Part shown: one piece after another, positions 1 through 7,920 of the stretch
Layout: each line of letters begins with the position of its first letter
Numbering within the stretch: the stretch's first letter is position 1
Assembly: GCA_009838625.1 (NCBI GenBank)
Contig: VXRG01000185.1
Coordinates: forward strand, 1-53,862
DNA from: Caldilineaceae bacterium SB0664_bin_27
Lineage (GTDB): Bacteria > Chloroflexota > Anaerolineae > Caldilineales > Caldilineaceae
Reading direction: 5' to 3'
Length of the DNA stretch: 53,862 nt
Made by a program: the position numbers and the translations under genes
The notes under the pieces: generated by a model
Told to the model about the DNA's origin: nothing
The model's input: only the letters and a program-made list of their open reading frames with translations
The model's database searches: none

Positions 1-119
1 GGTTAGGGGCTAGTGGCTTGAGACTGCGGGAGGGCAGTTTGGGGGGTGGATGCGCCGCTTGCGGGACAAGTTCCGGGCAGGGGTGTACAGCTGCTCCCCT
101 TGGGTAGCAGCATTGATTA

Positions 120-740
120 TTATATATCATTTGCTTTCTTTTTCCCGTTTGCCCGTGCCGCTATCAGGGACACCAGCTGCTGCCTAACCGTTTGCAAGTC
201 GGCCTGTTGATCTGGTTCAGGCTCTGCCAGAAACCTGTTGTCTCTTACCATCACGAACTGGAATCCCGGGGGTTTATCCGGTTTTGCCCGATCTCCATTG
301 CCCGTTTCCTGCTCTTCCTGGTTTCCCGTGACTGTTTCCGATACTGTCCGGTCTTCAGTGGCTGCTTCCTGCTCTTCCCGGTTGCCTGCGTCTGCTTCCC
401 GTTCCGTCCGGTTTTCCGCCTCGCTTTCCGGCTCTGTCTGTCTGCGTTTGTGGTTTTCGCTTTCAATGATCTCTTTGATTCTGCGCCGCAGGTTCTTGAC
501 ATAAATGAGCTGCAGGTGCAGGGCTTGCTGAGAGTTTTCGTGCGTGGAGCAGAAGCTGTCGCGAGGAGCGATGATTTTCACCTTGTCCGGGAGCCTGGTG
601 AAGGGCTGACCGGTCATCGGGTCGTAAGGGGCCTCGGACACGTGCGCCAGTTTGGTCAGCTTGGCTTGAATACCCCAGCCGCTGCGCCCTTATCCGGCAA
701 TTCCTACTCTAATTTGGTCAATATTATTCTCGTGAGACAT
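120..740 (-). pseudogene. Broken Gfo/Idh/MocA-type oxidoreductase start fused to an unrelated acidic repeat tail
   Basis: An ATG at 740 has a strong AAGGAG ribosome site four bases upstream. The first codons read a typical Rossmann strand (RVGIAG), then hit an in-frame TAA, then continue in the same frame as GRSGWGIQAK, the usual nucleotide-loop continuation of Gfo/Idh/MocA dehydrogenases. A CAA-to-TAA change would explain the stop. After about 35 codons the homology to that family ends, and the frame stays open as an unrelated 173-codon tail with a basic helix followed by an acidic Glu/Asn/Thr-rich repeat. A GTG at 641 could start the tail alone. The gene lies 24 bases after another truncated oxidoreductase gene. 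I see the stop and the fusion directly; the family call rests on the short N-terminal motif. The tail is not recognised. Confidence 0.6.
301..420. repeat. Two 60-bp imperfect tandem repeats
   Basis: The segments 301-360 and 361-420 align over their whole 60-bp length (shared CTTCCTGCTCTTCC starts and TGTCCGG/CGTCCGG ends). Weaker copies flank them on both sides. On the minus strand the unit encodes a 20-residue acidic repeat with GNREEQEA / GNQEEQET. A multiple of three keeps the frame open, as expected of a coding repeat that expands by slippage. Confidence 0.6.
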
Positions 741-764
741 GATGCTCCTTTTTCACTGGTGGCC

Positions 765-1175
765 TCACTTCCACTGCAAGACAATCATCATCAAGGCTTC
801 ATCACGCCCCGTTATTCGTTGATAAGCGCTGGTCGCATCCTGATTGCTGACTCCATCAGGAATAGGGATACAGCGACCAGCCTCAACGACAGCGCGGGCC
901 GCGTGTCTAATATTACAGGCCACCCGCTGGCCGACTTCCAAATCAGTCACAGCACTTCCTTTGTCAGCCACGTGACCACTGGATGAGTAGCCCGGATAGT
1001 AGGGATAAACACCGGGCGTATTTGGCAGGTGATGTAGAAAGGCCAGCTCCGTACCCGGCGAAATTGCAGAGAACTGCGTTTCGATAAGCACCTGATCTGG
1101 TTCTAATGATGGTAGCTCAAAGTCCTCAACTGCAATTTTGCTCTGAGCTGTGGCGACGATGCGCTGTGATTTCAC
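765..1175 (-). pseudogene. Truncated MDR-family zinc-type dehydrogenase (N-terminal GroES-like part only)
   Basis: The 136 residues match the GroES-like N-terminal domain of medium-chain dehydrogenases: a beta-rich start, ISPGTELAFL, then PGYSSSGHVADKG and LEVGQRVACN. Such enzymes are normally about 330-350 residues, so the whole Rossmann domain and C-terminus are missing. The last ~20 residues do not look like the family and probably read through a deletion junction. The GTG start overlaps the stop of the upstream alcohol dehydrogenase (GTGA), indicating former translational coupling. Paired MDR and Gfo/Idh genes are common in sugar-modifying operons, and here both are broken. Confidence 0.65.
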
Positions 1176-2251
1176 AATTGAATTACCCCACGGGCAACCT
1201 TGCCATTGAGCATATCTTCAAACGCCTCATTCACCGCTTCCAACGGATAGGTTTGGGTGATAAGTTCATCCAGTTTCAGTTTTCCGGCCCGATAGAGTGA
1301 GATGAGGCGAGGTACATCATAGCGCATCCGCGTCGAGCCGAGGGCACTGCCCATTATTATCCTCTCCCCGTTCATCAGCAGCTGAGGCTCCAGACAAATC
1401 GGTTCGGACTGCGGTAAACCAATCAAGATCGCTTTGCCCCGCGGTCGAATGGCCCGTATGGCCTGTTCATACGTCACATTTGTGCCAATGGCTTCAATTG
1501 CATAATCGGCCCCCAAACCCTCGGTCAAGGCGTGGATTTCGGAGATCGGGTCACCGTTGCTGGCGTTGATGGTGTGTGTAGCCCCAAACTGTCGAGCCAT
1601 TTCAAGCTTCGCCTCCACCAAGTCAACCGCGATGATCTGGGCCGCCCCGGACAGAGCGGCCCCTTGAATCGCGTTCAACCCGATGCCGCCAGCCCCAAAA
1701 ACGACGACGCTGCTCCCTAGCTTCACCTCCGCTGTGTTGGCCACGCTACCCACGCCGGAGACGACGCTACAACCACATAGGGCTGCCTTATCGAGAGGCA
1801 AATCCTGGTCAATCGGGACCGCGGCTTCTTGGGGGACGACCGTATATTCGGCAAAGGAAGCGACGGTGAATTGGTAGATGCCCTTTCCATTCTTGCTATA
1901 GCGCGGGGGGCGCTCTTTCATCTGGGCTGCCTTGCGGCAGAGGCTGGCATAGCCTCGCACACAGTAGATACATTGACCACAGGCAGGCGAGATCGAAAGC
2001 ACTACGTGATCACCCGGTTTGACCAGGCTGACACCCGATCCAACCGCCTCGACAACCCCGGCCCCTTCATCGCCCAACACGGCGGGAAGCGGCCACTTTT
2101 CCTTCCCCGTAATAACGGAGTAGCAGCTATGGCAGACGCCCGTCGCGGCGATCTTGATTAGGACTTCGCCCGCTTTGGGACCGTCCACATCAACCTCTTC
2201 AACCACAATTGGCTGGTTCACTTCGTACAAGACAGCGGCTTTCACTTTCAT
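1172..2251 (-). CDS. Zinc-dependent alcohol dehydrogenase, MDR superfamily
   Basis: This 359-residue protein should oxidise an alcohol or hydroxy-intermediate with NAD(P). It has the GVCHS catalytic-cysteine motif near residue 38, a structural-zinc cluster of four cysteines (CGQCIYCVRGYASLC) near 92-106, and a Rossmann GAGGIGLNAIQGA near 190. The start has a consensus AAAGGAG site. One oddity: the usual GHEGAG motif reads GDEGAG, so the second catalytic-zinc ligand His is Asp (codon GAT for CAT). Asp can bind zinc, but this may mark an altered or weakened enzyme. It is the last intact gene of the minus-strand catabolic island, downstream of the LLM flavoenzyme and coupled to a truncated dehydrogenase. 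The substrate cannot be read from sequence. Confidence 0.88.
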   Translation of the reverse strand: MKVKAAVLYEVNQPIVVEEVDVDGPKAGEVLIKIAATGVCHSCYSVITGKEKWPLPAVLGDEGAGVVEAVGSGVSLVKPGDHVVLSISPACGQCIYCVRGYASLCRKAAQMKERPPRYSKNGKGIYQFTVASFAEYTVVPQEAAVPIDQDLPLDKAALCGCSVVSGVGSVANTAEVKLGSSVVVFGAGGIGLNAIQGAALSGAAQIIAVDLVEAKLEMARQFGATHTINASNGDPISEIHALTEGLGADYAIEAIGTNVTYEQAIRAIRPRGKAILIGLPQSEPICLEPQLLMNGERIIMGSALGSTRMRYDVPRLISLYRAGKLKLDELITQTYPLEAVNEAFEDMLNGKVARGVIQL

Positions 2252-2304
2252 AGATAACTCCTTTCTATATTCAAATCAGTTTGAAACCGAAACTTTTAGG
2301 TGAA

Positions 2305-2444
2305 AGCATCCTGAGTAGCCCGAGGTACGAGGGCGTATCGAAGGGTGCGGCTCAAACGACGATTCGAGGCCAACCCGCACCCTTCGATACGGCTCCATTA
2401 AGTTTTCGTGGCCTTATGGGCCTAATCCGCCTACTCAGGATGCT
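2305..2444. repeat. 140-bp palindromic element (MITE-like), copy 1
   Basis: The element is bounded by a perfect 14-bp inverted repeat, AGCATCCTGAGTAG at 2305-2318 and its complement at 2431-2444. Inside it is a second perfect 17-bp inverted repeat, 2334-2350 against 2375-2391, with a 24-base loop. It sits between the alcohol dehydrogenase and LLM genes. A diverged copy lies at 9916-10033. It carries no ORF, so if mobile it would need a transposase from elsewhere. It may also fold as RNA and act as a processing or termination site in the operon transcript. Confidence 0.75.
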
Positions 2445-2502
2445 AGACTGAAGTTAATTGCCACCGTTTCAAAGGCTTTACTAAAGTCGTATAATTGATT
2501 CT

Positions 2503-3432
2503 TCAATCGAACGCAGACAAAATCTCTTCTTCAAAGTAGTGGTACTGCTCAACGTCCCTAGTGAGCAAGCCCGCAAACATGATCTCATCAACCCCCACAT
2601 CCATAAACTGACCGATGCGTTCAATAACGTAGTCCTTGGGTCCGGCCGCCGTGCCTTCACCCAGGCTGCGACTGGCGATGAAGGCTTCAGCTTCAGCCGG
2701 ATCGTCGGTGACCTTGACCGGCATCAGGATAGTACGCTTGATTTCGGATGGGTCTCGGCCAACGTTTTCGCAGTGCCGCTCCAGAACCCCAACTTTGTGA
2801 AAGTAATATTCTTGGGTCATTGGCCCGCCAGCCCAGCCATCCAGGTTCATGATGTCACCATATCTGGCCAGGGTGCGCAGTGTGCGCCGCTCACCGGTGC
2901 CGCCGACCATAATCGGAATCTGCCGGTTGTTGTAACCTCCGGGTGACAGCGGAGCCTGATCGAGCCGGTAGTAGCGGCCCTCGAAATCGACCGGTCCATC
3001 GGCTGTAAAGAGAGCTCGCAGCAGGGCACAGGCTTCCTCCAGCCGATCCGAGCGCTCCTTCATCGGCGGGAAATCAAAGCCATAGGCTTCATGCTCCCGC
3101 TGGAACCAGGCGGCCCCAATGCTTAAGGTGAAGCGGCCGTGGGATATCTGATCGACCGTTCCGGCCATTTTTGCCACCAGGGCCGGGTTGCGGTAGGTAT
3201 TGCCCAAAACCAAATTGCCCAGCCGCATCCGTTCGGTAATGCTTGCGGCGGCGGCAATAAGCGTATATCCTTCGTAGGCTGGCAGCAGCTCTTCTTCCCG
3301 CTTTGGCGACGATGGCATGTAGTGGTCGGCAAACCACAGACTGTCCCACCGGCCCGCTTCCATGGCCTCGATCACAGCACGAATGTTATCCCAAGTTGTC
3401 AGATAACAGTTGACCTGTGCGCCAAATTTCAT
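2503..3432 (-). CDS. LLM-class flavin/F420-dependent oxidoreductase
   Basis: The 309 residues form a luciferase-like TIM barrel. Signatures include the start MKFGAQVNCYLTTW, the LWFADHYMPSS active-site segment, RLGNLVLGNTYRNPALVAKM and a flavin phosphate segment IPIMVGGTGERRTL. Enzymes of this class use FMN or F420 for monooxygenation or alcohol/hydride transfer. The ATG has an AAAGG site in GCTAAGAAAGGGTGTCACC. It lies between a Rieske protein and an alcohol dehydrogenase, which suggests an oxidative catabolic route. The choice between FMN and F420 and the substrate are not decidable here. Confidence 0.88.
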   Translation of the reverse strand: MKFGAQVNCYLTTWDNIRAVIEAMEAGRWDSLWFADHYMPSSPKREEELLPAYEGYTLIAAAASITERMRLGNLVLGNTYRNPALVAKMAGTVDQISHGRFTLSIGAAWFQREHEAYGFDFPPMKERSDRLEEACALLRALFTADGPVDFEGRYYRLDQAPLSPGGYNNRQIPIMVGGTGERRTLRTLARYGDIMNLDGWAGGPMTQEYYFHKVGVLERHCENVGRDPSEIKRTILMPVKVTDDPAEAEAFIASRSLGEGTAAGPKDYVIERIGQFMDVGVDEIMFAGLLTRDVEQYHYFEEEILSAFD

Positions 3433-3554
3433 GGTGACACCCTTTCTTAGCTTATGGGAGAAGCCGGGAAGAAGGCTTTGTACGACAAAGCTTTTGTTTC
3501 AACGGTGGTGATGAAGTCCGTGTTGTGTAGTTTGAAATCTACAGCCAGGCGATG

Positions 3555-3575
3555 AAACAGGCTTGAAGCCTGTTT
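3555..3575 (-). terminator. Candidate terminator after the Rieske gene
   Basis: AAACAGGCTT and AAGCCTGTTT form a near-perfect stem (8-10 bp, loop about 1-5 bases) about 70 bases past the Rieske stop. The T run is short (three) on the minus strand and longer (TTTTTATCTT) on the plus strand, so efficiency is uncertain. Confidence 0.45.
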
Positions 3576-3642
3576 TTATCTTAGTCGCAGAATTCATTCT
3601 GTGATGGTGGGCGAGATGCTGAATACATACAAATTGTATTCA

Positions 3643-4011
3643 TTACAAATATATGACGACCTGATCTTCCTCTTGTTTCGCCTCATAGGTGCGGACGGCT
3701 AGTTTTGGATCGAAGAGCGCTTTGCCAGTCCGAATATCAAATTCCCATTGGTGCCAGGGGCATTTGAGGATTTCATTTTCGCGTTCGTGACCCACTTGAG
3801 GAACATCGGCTGAGGTAACGAGCGGTCGCAGCCGGCCCAGGCATAACGGCGCGGACCGATGAGGACAGTAGTTCAGCAATGCGAAATATTCGCCGCCGAC
3901 ATTAAAGACGCCGATTTCGCGGCCTTGTACAGTGACGATACGTCGCTGACCCGGTGGTAACTCCTCCGTCCGAGCAACCACATAACGCTGCTTAGCTTGG
4001 CGTTTAGCCAT
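3643..4011 (-). CDS. Rieske [2Fe-2S] ferredoxin-like protein
   Basis: This small 122-residue protein has the complete Rieske cluster-binding set: CPHRSAPLC near residue 49 and CPWHQWEF near residue 84, giving two Cys and two His ligands. It lacks a catalytic iron domain, so it should act as an electron-transfer partner rather than an oxygenase by itself. The start has AGGAG eight bases upstream. Its first 34 codons plus the leader are duplicated at 6223-6356, upstream of the FG-GAP gene, and a piece of the amidohydrolase gene is joined just upstream at 4039-4153. No oxygenase alpha subunit is seen in the window. Confidence 0.9.
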   Translation of the reverse strand: MAKRQAKQRYVVARTEELPPGQRRIVTVQGREIGVFNVGGEYFALLNYCPHRSAPLCLGRLRPLVTSADVPQVGHERENEILKCPWHQWEFDIRTGKALFDPKLAVRTYEAKQEEDQVVIYL

Positions 4012-4045
4012 AGAGCCTTCTCCTGTGGCCGATGCAGATGCGGCC
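3912..4045. repeat. Direct repeat of Rieske 5' end (copy A; copy B at 6223-6356)
   Basis: 134 bp covering the first codons and leader of the Rieske gene are repeated in the same orientation 2,311 bases away with only a few substitutions. Copy B supplies the first ~50 codons of the long open frame ahead of the FG-GAP gene. Both copies end in the same TGCGGCC, after which the flanks differ, pointing to a junction at short homology. Confidence 0.85.
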
Positions 4046-4153
4046 GAGCCATCCGCATCTCAAGGTAGTATGAAGGATATCCCGCGCCCGTGGGTGGCGC
4101 GGAGATGCCCGAGGCTTCGCTACCAAAGTGGACGCATATCGGCAGACCCAATT
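4039..4153. repeat. Displaced fragment of the amidohydrolase gene (source at 6966-7080)
   Basis: 115 bp immediately upstream of the Rieske leader match the interior of the amidohydrolase gene at 6966-7080 with about three mismatches. On the minus strand it encodes the CVHFG-type active-site segment and following residues, but without start or stop context. It is a gene fragment left by a partial duplication that joins amidohydrolase sequence directly to the Rieske leader. Confidence 0.85.
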
Positions 4154-4154
4154 A

Positions 4155-4204
4155 GCGATATACAAGGCCATGAACCGGCCAAGCACCGGCCAAAGAATCA
4201 AATG
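4155..4204. repeat. About 50-bp repeat shared with 11715-11765
   Basis: GCGATATACAAGGCCATGAA and the following ~30 bases recur at 11715 with a few changes and one indel. On the minus strand the 11.7-kb copy reads FDFLAGDWPVHGLVYRLLEE, which looks like the start of a protein domain. The copy here is shifted by one base. Both look like relics of one lost gene. Confidence 0.6.
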
Positions 4205-4234
4205 AAATGCTTTTCATTCATTTTCGCTTCGGAA

Positions 4235-6013
4235 TCAATTGGTGCGCTCTACAATGAGCCTTGTGCTTGATAGCGGCACAGGAAGCGTTGACTTTCGACC
4301 ATCGGGCCACTGGATATCCAGCGAGATGGGGCGGCTATCTGCGGGGAAACCAAAGTGAACCTGTGACGGCTCGCCTGACAAATATCCACTATTGGAGCGA
4401 ATCTCACGCATATATCGACCCGTCGTTGTCTGTAGCGCAAGCCGCGCGCCAATCGCGTAGGTATTCTTGCTTTTGGGCCACTGGAGATCAACGGTCAGGC
4501 TATGGCCCCCACAGAGCCGATTCTCGTAGACGACGGCCGGCGACAGCAGGTTATTGACCACAATATCCAGATCGCCGTCGCCGTCCAAGTCAGCCATGTT
4601 CATACCGCGACCACCAGCCGTCGCGTTGAGACCCCAATCGGGCCTTGGCTTAAAACGACCCGTGCCATCGTTCTGGAAGACCAGGTTTTCTTCGATCAAT
4701 TCGCTATTCGGCAGATGACCAAACATTTCTTCTGCTGCCATGCCGTTCACCACATAGAGATCCAGAAAACCATCCTGGTCCAGATCCCCAAATTGGGCCG
4801 ACCAGCTCCATCCCGTCGCCTCTACACCTCTCGCAACCGCCTGATTTTCAAATCCCCCATCGCCGGTCGCAATCTGAAGGACGTTTTGGATGATCTGCTG
4901 GTCATGGGCGACGTCGACGTCTTTCATCGTCTCCATTAAAGGGGCCCAGGCCAGCAGGGCCGCTTGGGTAGGCTCATAGGGCATCATGTCAGCGGCAAAT
5001 AGCTCAACGCCACCGTCGTTGTTGATATCACCTGCCGCAAAGCTCATGGTATTTTGGGCAATTTCATCGAAGCGGGTTGCTTCCTGCCAGCCATCGTCTG
5101 TGCGCAACCAGACCTGGTCAGGCATCAGAAAGTCATGGCCTACCCAGATATCCAGATGTTCATCCTCATTCAGGTCGACCAGCAGCAGGGCCAAGGCTTG
5201 CGAATAGGTCGCCAGATGGGTCGCTTTAAAGTCGTCTCCCCTGTTTTCATTGTAGACCACGCCGCCCCCGCTCAAGTCATAGTTATTAAAGCGCCTGTAC
5301 TCGGTTTGATAGGTCGCCAGGACAAGATCCAGATCAACATCACCATCCAGATCGGCCCAGGCGAAGGTGTAGGCCCGTTGGGAAGGGCTGAACCGATCTA
5401 AACGCGTGAAACCGTCAATCTGTTCGAATTGCTGTTGACCAGGCTGGGCTGATGTTTGTCTGTGAGTTTTCTGATTGTTTTCACCCTTTTGAAATGTGCC
5501 ATCGTTCATCCACACGCTGGGAGCCGTTTCGCGCCGGGCAAAGACAATGTCCTGCCAGCCGTCGCCATCAATGTCGACGATGCTGACGGCGCGCGACTGA
5601 CCGAAAGGGAATTCCTGCTTCTGAAAGGCGAAATCGCCTTCGTTCCAAAAGATGGCATTAGAACCAGCCAAATTCGCCAGCACCAGATCCAGATCGCCAT
5701 CACGGTCGAGATCGTTAATGGCCAGACCGGCACCGTTACTAGCGAACTTCTTGACAATCTCACCTGAAATGGAGGTGATATGTTCAAGAGAATGGGGGAT
5801 GAAGCGATCTTCACAGGGGTAGGGTGAGGCCCGGTGCGGTTGCTCCGATATCGCTAGCGATTCCGCCAGCGACACGGCTGGTGTTGAGGTCGGTGCACCA
5901 TTTGGCGAACCCGGGGTGACCGTGACAGAGACAACGTCTGTTTCAGATGACGTTTCAATTTGCTGGCAGCTGGTTAAGGCGATGGCTAGTAAGGCCCAGA
6001 ACAGGCCCACCAT
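4235..6013 (-). CDS. FG-GAP/VCBS repeat lipoprotein with C-terminal ASPIC/UnbV domain
   Basis: The real start is probably the ATG at 6013, which begins a lipoprotein signal MVGLFWALLAIALTSC (lipobox LTSC), giving about 592 residues. The exported part has at least six calcium-loop FG-GAP units (DLDRDGDLDL, DIDGDGWQDI, DLDGDVDLDL, DINNDGGVEL, DLDQDGFLDL, DLDGDGDLDI) forming a beta-propeller, then a UnbV/ASPIC domain ending in DIQWPDGRKSTL. The frame stays open to 6376, but those extra codons are a copied piece of the Rieske gene and no natural part of this protein. These proteins usually bind ligands or surfaces outside the cell. Its place between catabolic genes suggests substrate binding, which is inference. 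Confidence 0.82.
   Translation of the reverse strand: MVGLFWALLAIALTSCQQIETSSETDVVSVTVTPGSPNGAPTSTPAVSLAESLAISEQPHRASPYPCEDRFIPHSLEHITSISGEIVKKFASNGAGLAINDLDRDGDLDLVLANLAGSNAIFWNEGDFAFQKQEFPFGQSRAVSIVDIDGDGWQDIVFARRETAPSVWMNDGTFQKGENNQKTHRQTSAQPGQQQFEQIDGFTRLDRFSPSQRAYTFAWADLDGDVDLDLVLATYQTEYRRFNNYDLSGGGVVYNENRGDDFKATHLATYSQALALLLVDLNEDEHLDIWVGHDFLMPDQVWLRTDDGWQEATRFDEIAQNTMSFAAGDINNDGGVELFAADMMPYEPTQAALLAWAPLMETMKDVDVAHDQQIIQNVLQIATGDGGFENQAVARGVEATGWSWSAQFGDLDQDGFLDLYVVNGMAAEEMFGHLPNSELIEENLVFQNDGTGRFKPRPDWGLNATAGGRGMNMADLDGDGDLDIVVNNLLSPAVVYENRLCGGHSLTVDLQWPKSKNTYAIGARLALQTTTGRYMREIRSNSGYLSGEPSQVHFGFPADSRPISLDIQWPDGRKSTLPVPLSSTRLIVERTN
5794..5816. repeat. 23-bp repeat shared with 7833-7855
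   Basis: An identical 23-bp string (starting GGGGGATGAAGCGATC) lies inside the FG-GAP gene, where it encodes CEDRFIP, and again in the gap downstream of the permease genes. Its length and identity suggest another short copied fragment in this rearranged island. Confidence 0.6.
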
Positions 6014-6222
6014 GATCTTACGAGAAAGGCCGGGAAAGCCCCCTTGTTTCAGCAGGGGGATGAGAGGCTTGATTATTATCCTAATCGCAAGCTCAATCCG
6101 GCCTTTCTTTAAGAAAAACCCCGGTTGAGCTACTGGAAGCCCCGATACTTTAGTGCGGGGTTTTTCACCCCTCAGTCTCATCCTTGATAAATCAGATTGC
6201 GGCGTCAACGGCACGCAGGCGG

Positions 6223-6376
6223 CGATTTCGCGACCTTGTACAGTGACGATACGTCGCTGACCCGGTGGTAACTCCTCCGTCCGAGCAACCACATAACGCT
6301 GCTTAGCTTGGCGTGTAGCCATAGAGCTTTCTCCTGTGGCCGATGCAGATGCGGCCCAATAAGATTTTCGGCTCAA
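6223..6376 (-). pseudogene. Duplicated 5' fragment of the Rieske gene
   Basis: Positions 6223-6356 are copy B of the Rieske start region, with its own ribosome site and ATG at 6321. It encodes MATRQAKQRYVV to about QGREIA and then leaves the family, running in frame into sequence upstream of the FG-GAP gene. No Fe-S ligands are retained, so it cannot be functional as a ferredoxin. Confidence 0.75.
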
Positions 6377-6508
6377 CGGGATCTTATGTGGTAGACAGTC
6401 TGAGTGACATCGAGACTAGCAAAGCAAACCTGCTGATGGGATCAGCGTATTACCTTAGTAAACGAGTGTCGATGCAGGCACGACATCGACCTCCCTAAAT
6501 CCCCAGGC

Positions 6509-7723
6509 CTACAGGGCGCGAACAGCGTTCTCTCGTGGGGCACTGGTGAGTTGACTGTCTAGCTGGTAGAGCTCGCGGGCTGTCTCAACCATAACCCGCC
6601 GGCGCAAGTCTGGGTCGTGACCCCTCAAGAATGTGCTGGGTTCATCCATATCCCAATGGGGAAAGTCAGACGTATAGACCAGGACTTCGTCCGCCCGCAG
6701 CCACTCCAGAAAACGGGCCAGGTCCTTACGGCTGGGCACATCAGGCATGGGTTGTGAGCCAAAGCGGACATGGTTGCGGACATATTCACTGGGCAGCTTC
6801 TTGACCCAAGGCGTATAATCGCGCAGAGCCTTCCAGTCTGAGTCCATGTGCCATAGCATGCCCGGCACCCAGAAAAAATCGTGTTCTATAAACAGAAAGC
6901 GGAAGTCAGGGAATTTCTCGAAGACGCCTTCACAAATCAGGCTAGCCAGGTGGGCCATTGCAGTCTGCGGCCGAGCCATCCGCATCTCAAGGTAGTATGA
7001 AGGATATCCCGCGCCCGTGGGTGCCGCGGAGATGCCCGAGCCTTCGCTACCAAAGTGGACGCACATCGGCAGACCCAATTCCTGGCAGGCGGCATAGATG
7101 GGATGATAGAAACGATTGCCAAAGGGCAGCCGCGCCCCGGCCGGCATCAAGACCTGGATGAACTCCGGACGTGGGCCAAGCCGCTCGATCTCTTGCACGG
7201 CCAAGGCAGGGTCCTGCGGCGCAATGTGAATCGAGGCCCGAAAGCGAGAATCCTGGCTTAGCCAATGGTCGAGCGTCCAGTCGTTGTGGGCGCGGCAAAG
7301 GGCATGTCCGTACTCTGCGTCGGGATGAACTGCGGCCGCAGACGGTACAGCGGAACCGGTGAGGACCGCCAGTCCAATATTATAGGCGTCCAGATGGCGT
7401 TTTATGTAGACCTCAGGCTGATTTGCTGGGTTACCCGCTGTCCTACGTCGTTGTTGCCAATTCTTATGTGGCCGGCCATTGTATCCCTCCGGCTCGGTAG
7501 CCGGGTTGATACTTGTGCTCTCCCACAGGTCATGGCGAGTTGCGTTTGCCGCGGGAGGTACGTTTGTATAACCGATATCTGGCAGCAGGGAACCAAAGTC
7601 TTCAATATATTCGACATAGTGACGGGGCAGATAAGGATAGAGCGCAGACAGGTCCGCCAAGTCACCGTGGTGTACGTCACAATCGATGATTGGTGACATA
7701 CCATTTTTTTGCTTATCGTTCAT
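6509..7723 (-). CDS. Amidohydrolase-2 family hydrolase/decarboxylase
   Basis: The 404-residue protein belongs to the metal-dependent amidohydrolase-2 branch, which includes ACMSD-type decarboxylases and lactone hydrolases. Visible metal and active-site motifs are DCDVHHG near residue 14, MCVHFGSEGSG in the middle, FIEHDFFWVPGMLWHMD, and YTSDFPHWDMDEPST late in the protein. Start: ATG at 7723 with AGGAG six bases upstream. It lies downstream of the sugar-type importer and upstream of the Rieske gene, so it probably opens or decarboxylates an imported compound. An internal 115-bp piece of this gene was copied to 4039-4153. Confidence 0.88.
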   Translation of the reverse strand: MNDKQKNGMSPIIDCDVHHGDLADLSALYPYLPRHYVEYIEDFGSLLPDIGYTNVPPAANATRHDLWESTSINPATEPEGYNGRPHKNWQQRRRTAGNPANQPEVYIKRHLDAYNIGLAVLTGSAVPSAAAVHPDAEYGHALCRAHNDWTLDHWLSQDSRFRASIHIAPQDPALAVQEIERLGPRPEFIQVLMPAGARLPFGNRFYHPIYAACQELGLPMCVHFGSEGSGISAAPTGAGYPSYYLEMRMARPQTAMAHLASLICEGVFEKFPDFRFLFIEHDFFWVPGMLWHMDSDWKALRDYTPWVKKLPSEYVRNHVRFGSQPMPDVPSRKDLARFLEWLRADEVLVYTSDFPHWDMDEPSTFLRGHDPDLRRRVMVETARELYQLDSQLTSAPRENAVRAL

Positions 7724-7920
7724 GATGTTCTCCTATGAAACCCTGTTCCGGGGGTTTCATACCGGGCGTTTGGTGCGGAAAAAGATGTGGAGAGACACCC
7801 CCCACACCGCCCGCGCCATCGGCGGCACCAACGGGGGATGAAGCGATCTTCACAGCGGAAAAATCGATAGTACCATAAGAAACGCGCGAGTGGATTGCTT
7901 CTGCACGATGTTACACACCT

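Noticed and set aside
192..986. Plus-strand open frame of 264 codons at the left end
   Set aside because: It is the antisense of the Gfo/Idh and MDR remnants, with Leu/Ser/Arg-rich content and no domain.
4235..6376. A 713-codon frame as one gene with a Rieske-like N-terminus
   Set aside because: The first ~50 codons copy the Rieske gene, and the lipoprotein signal at 6013 begins the real protein. The fusion has no Fe-S ligands.
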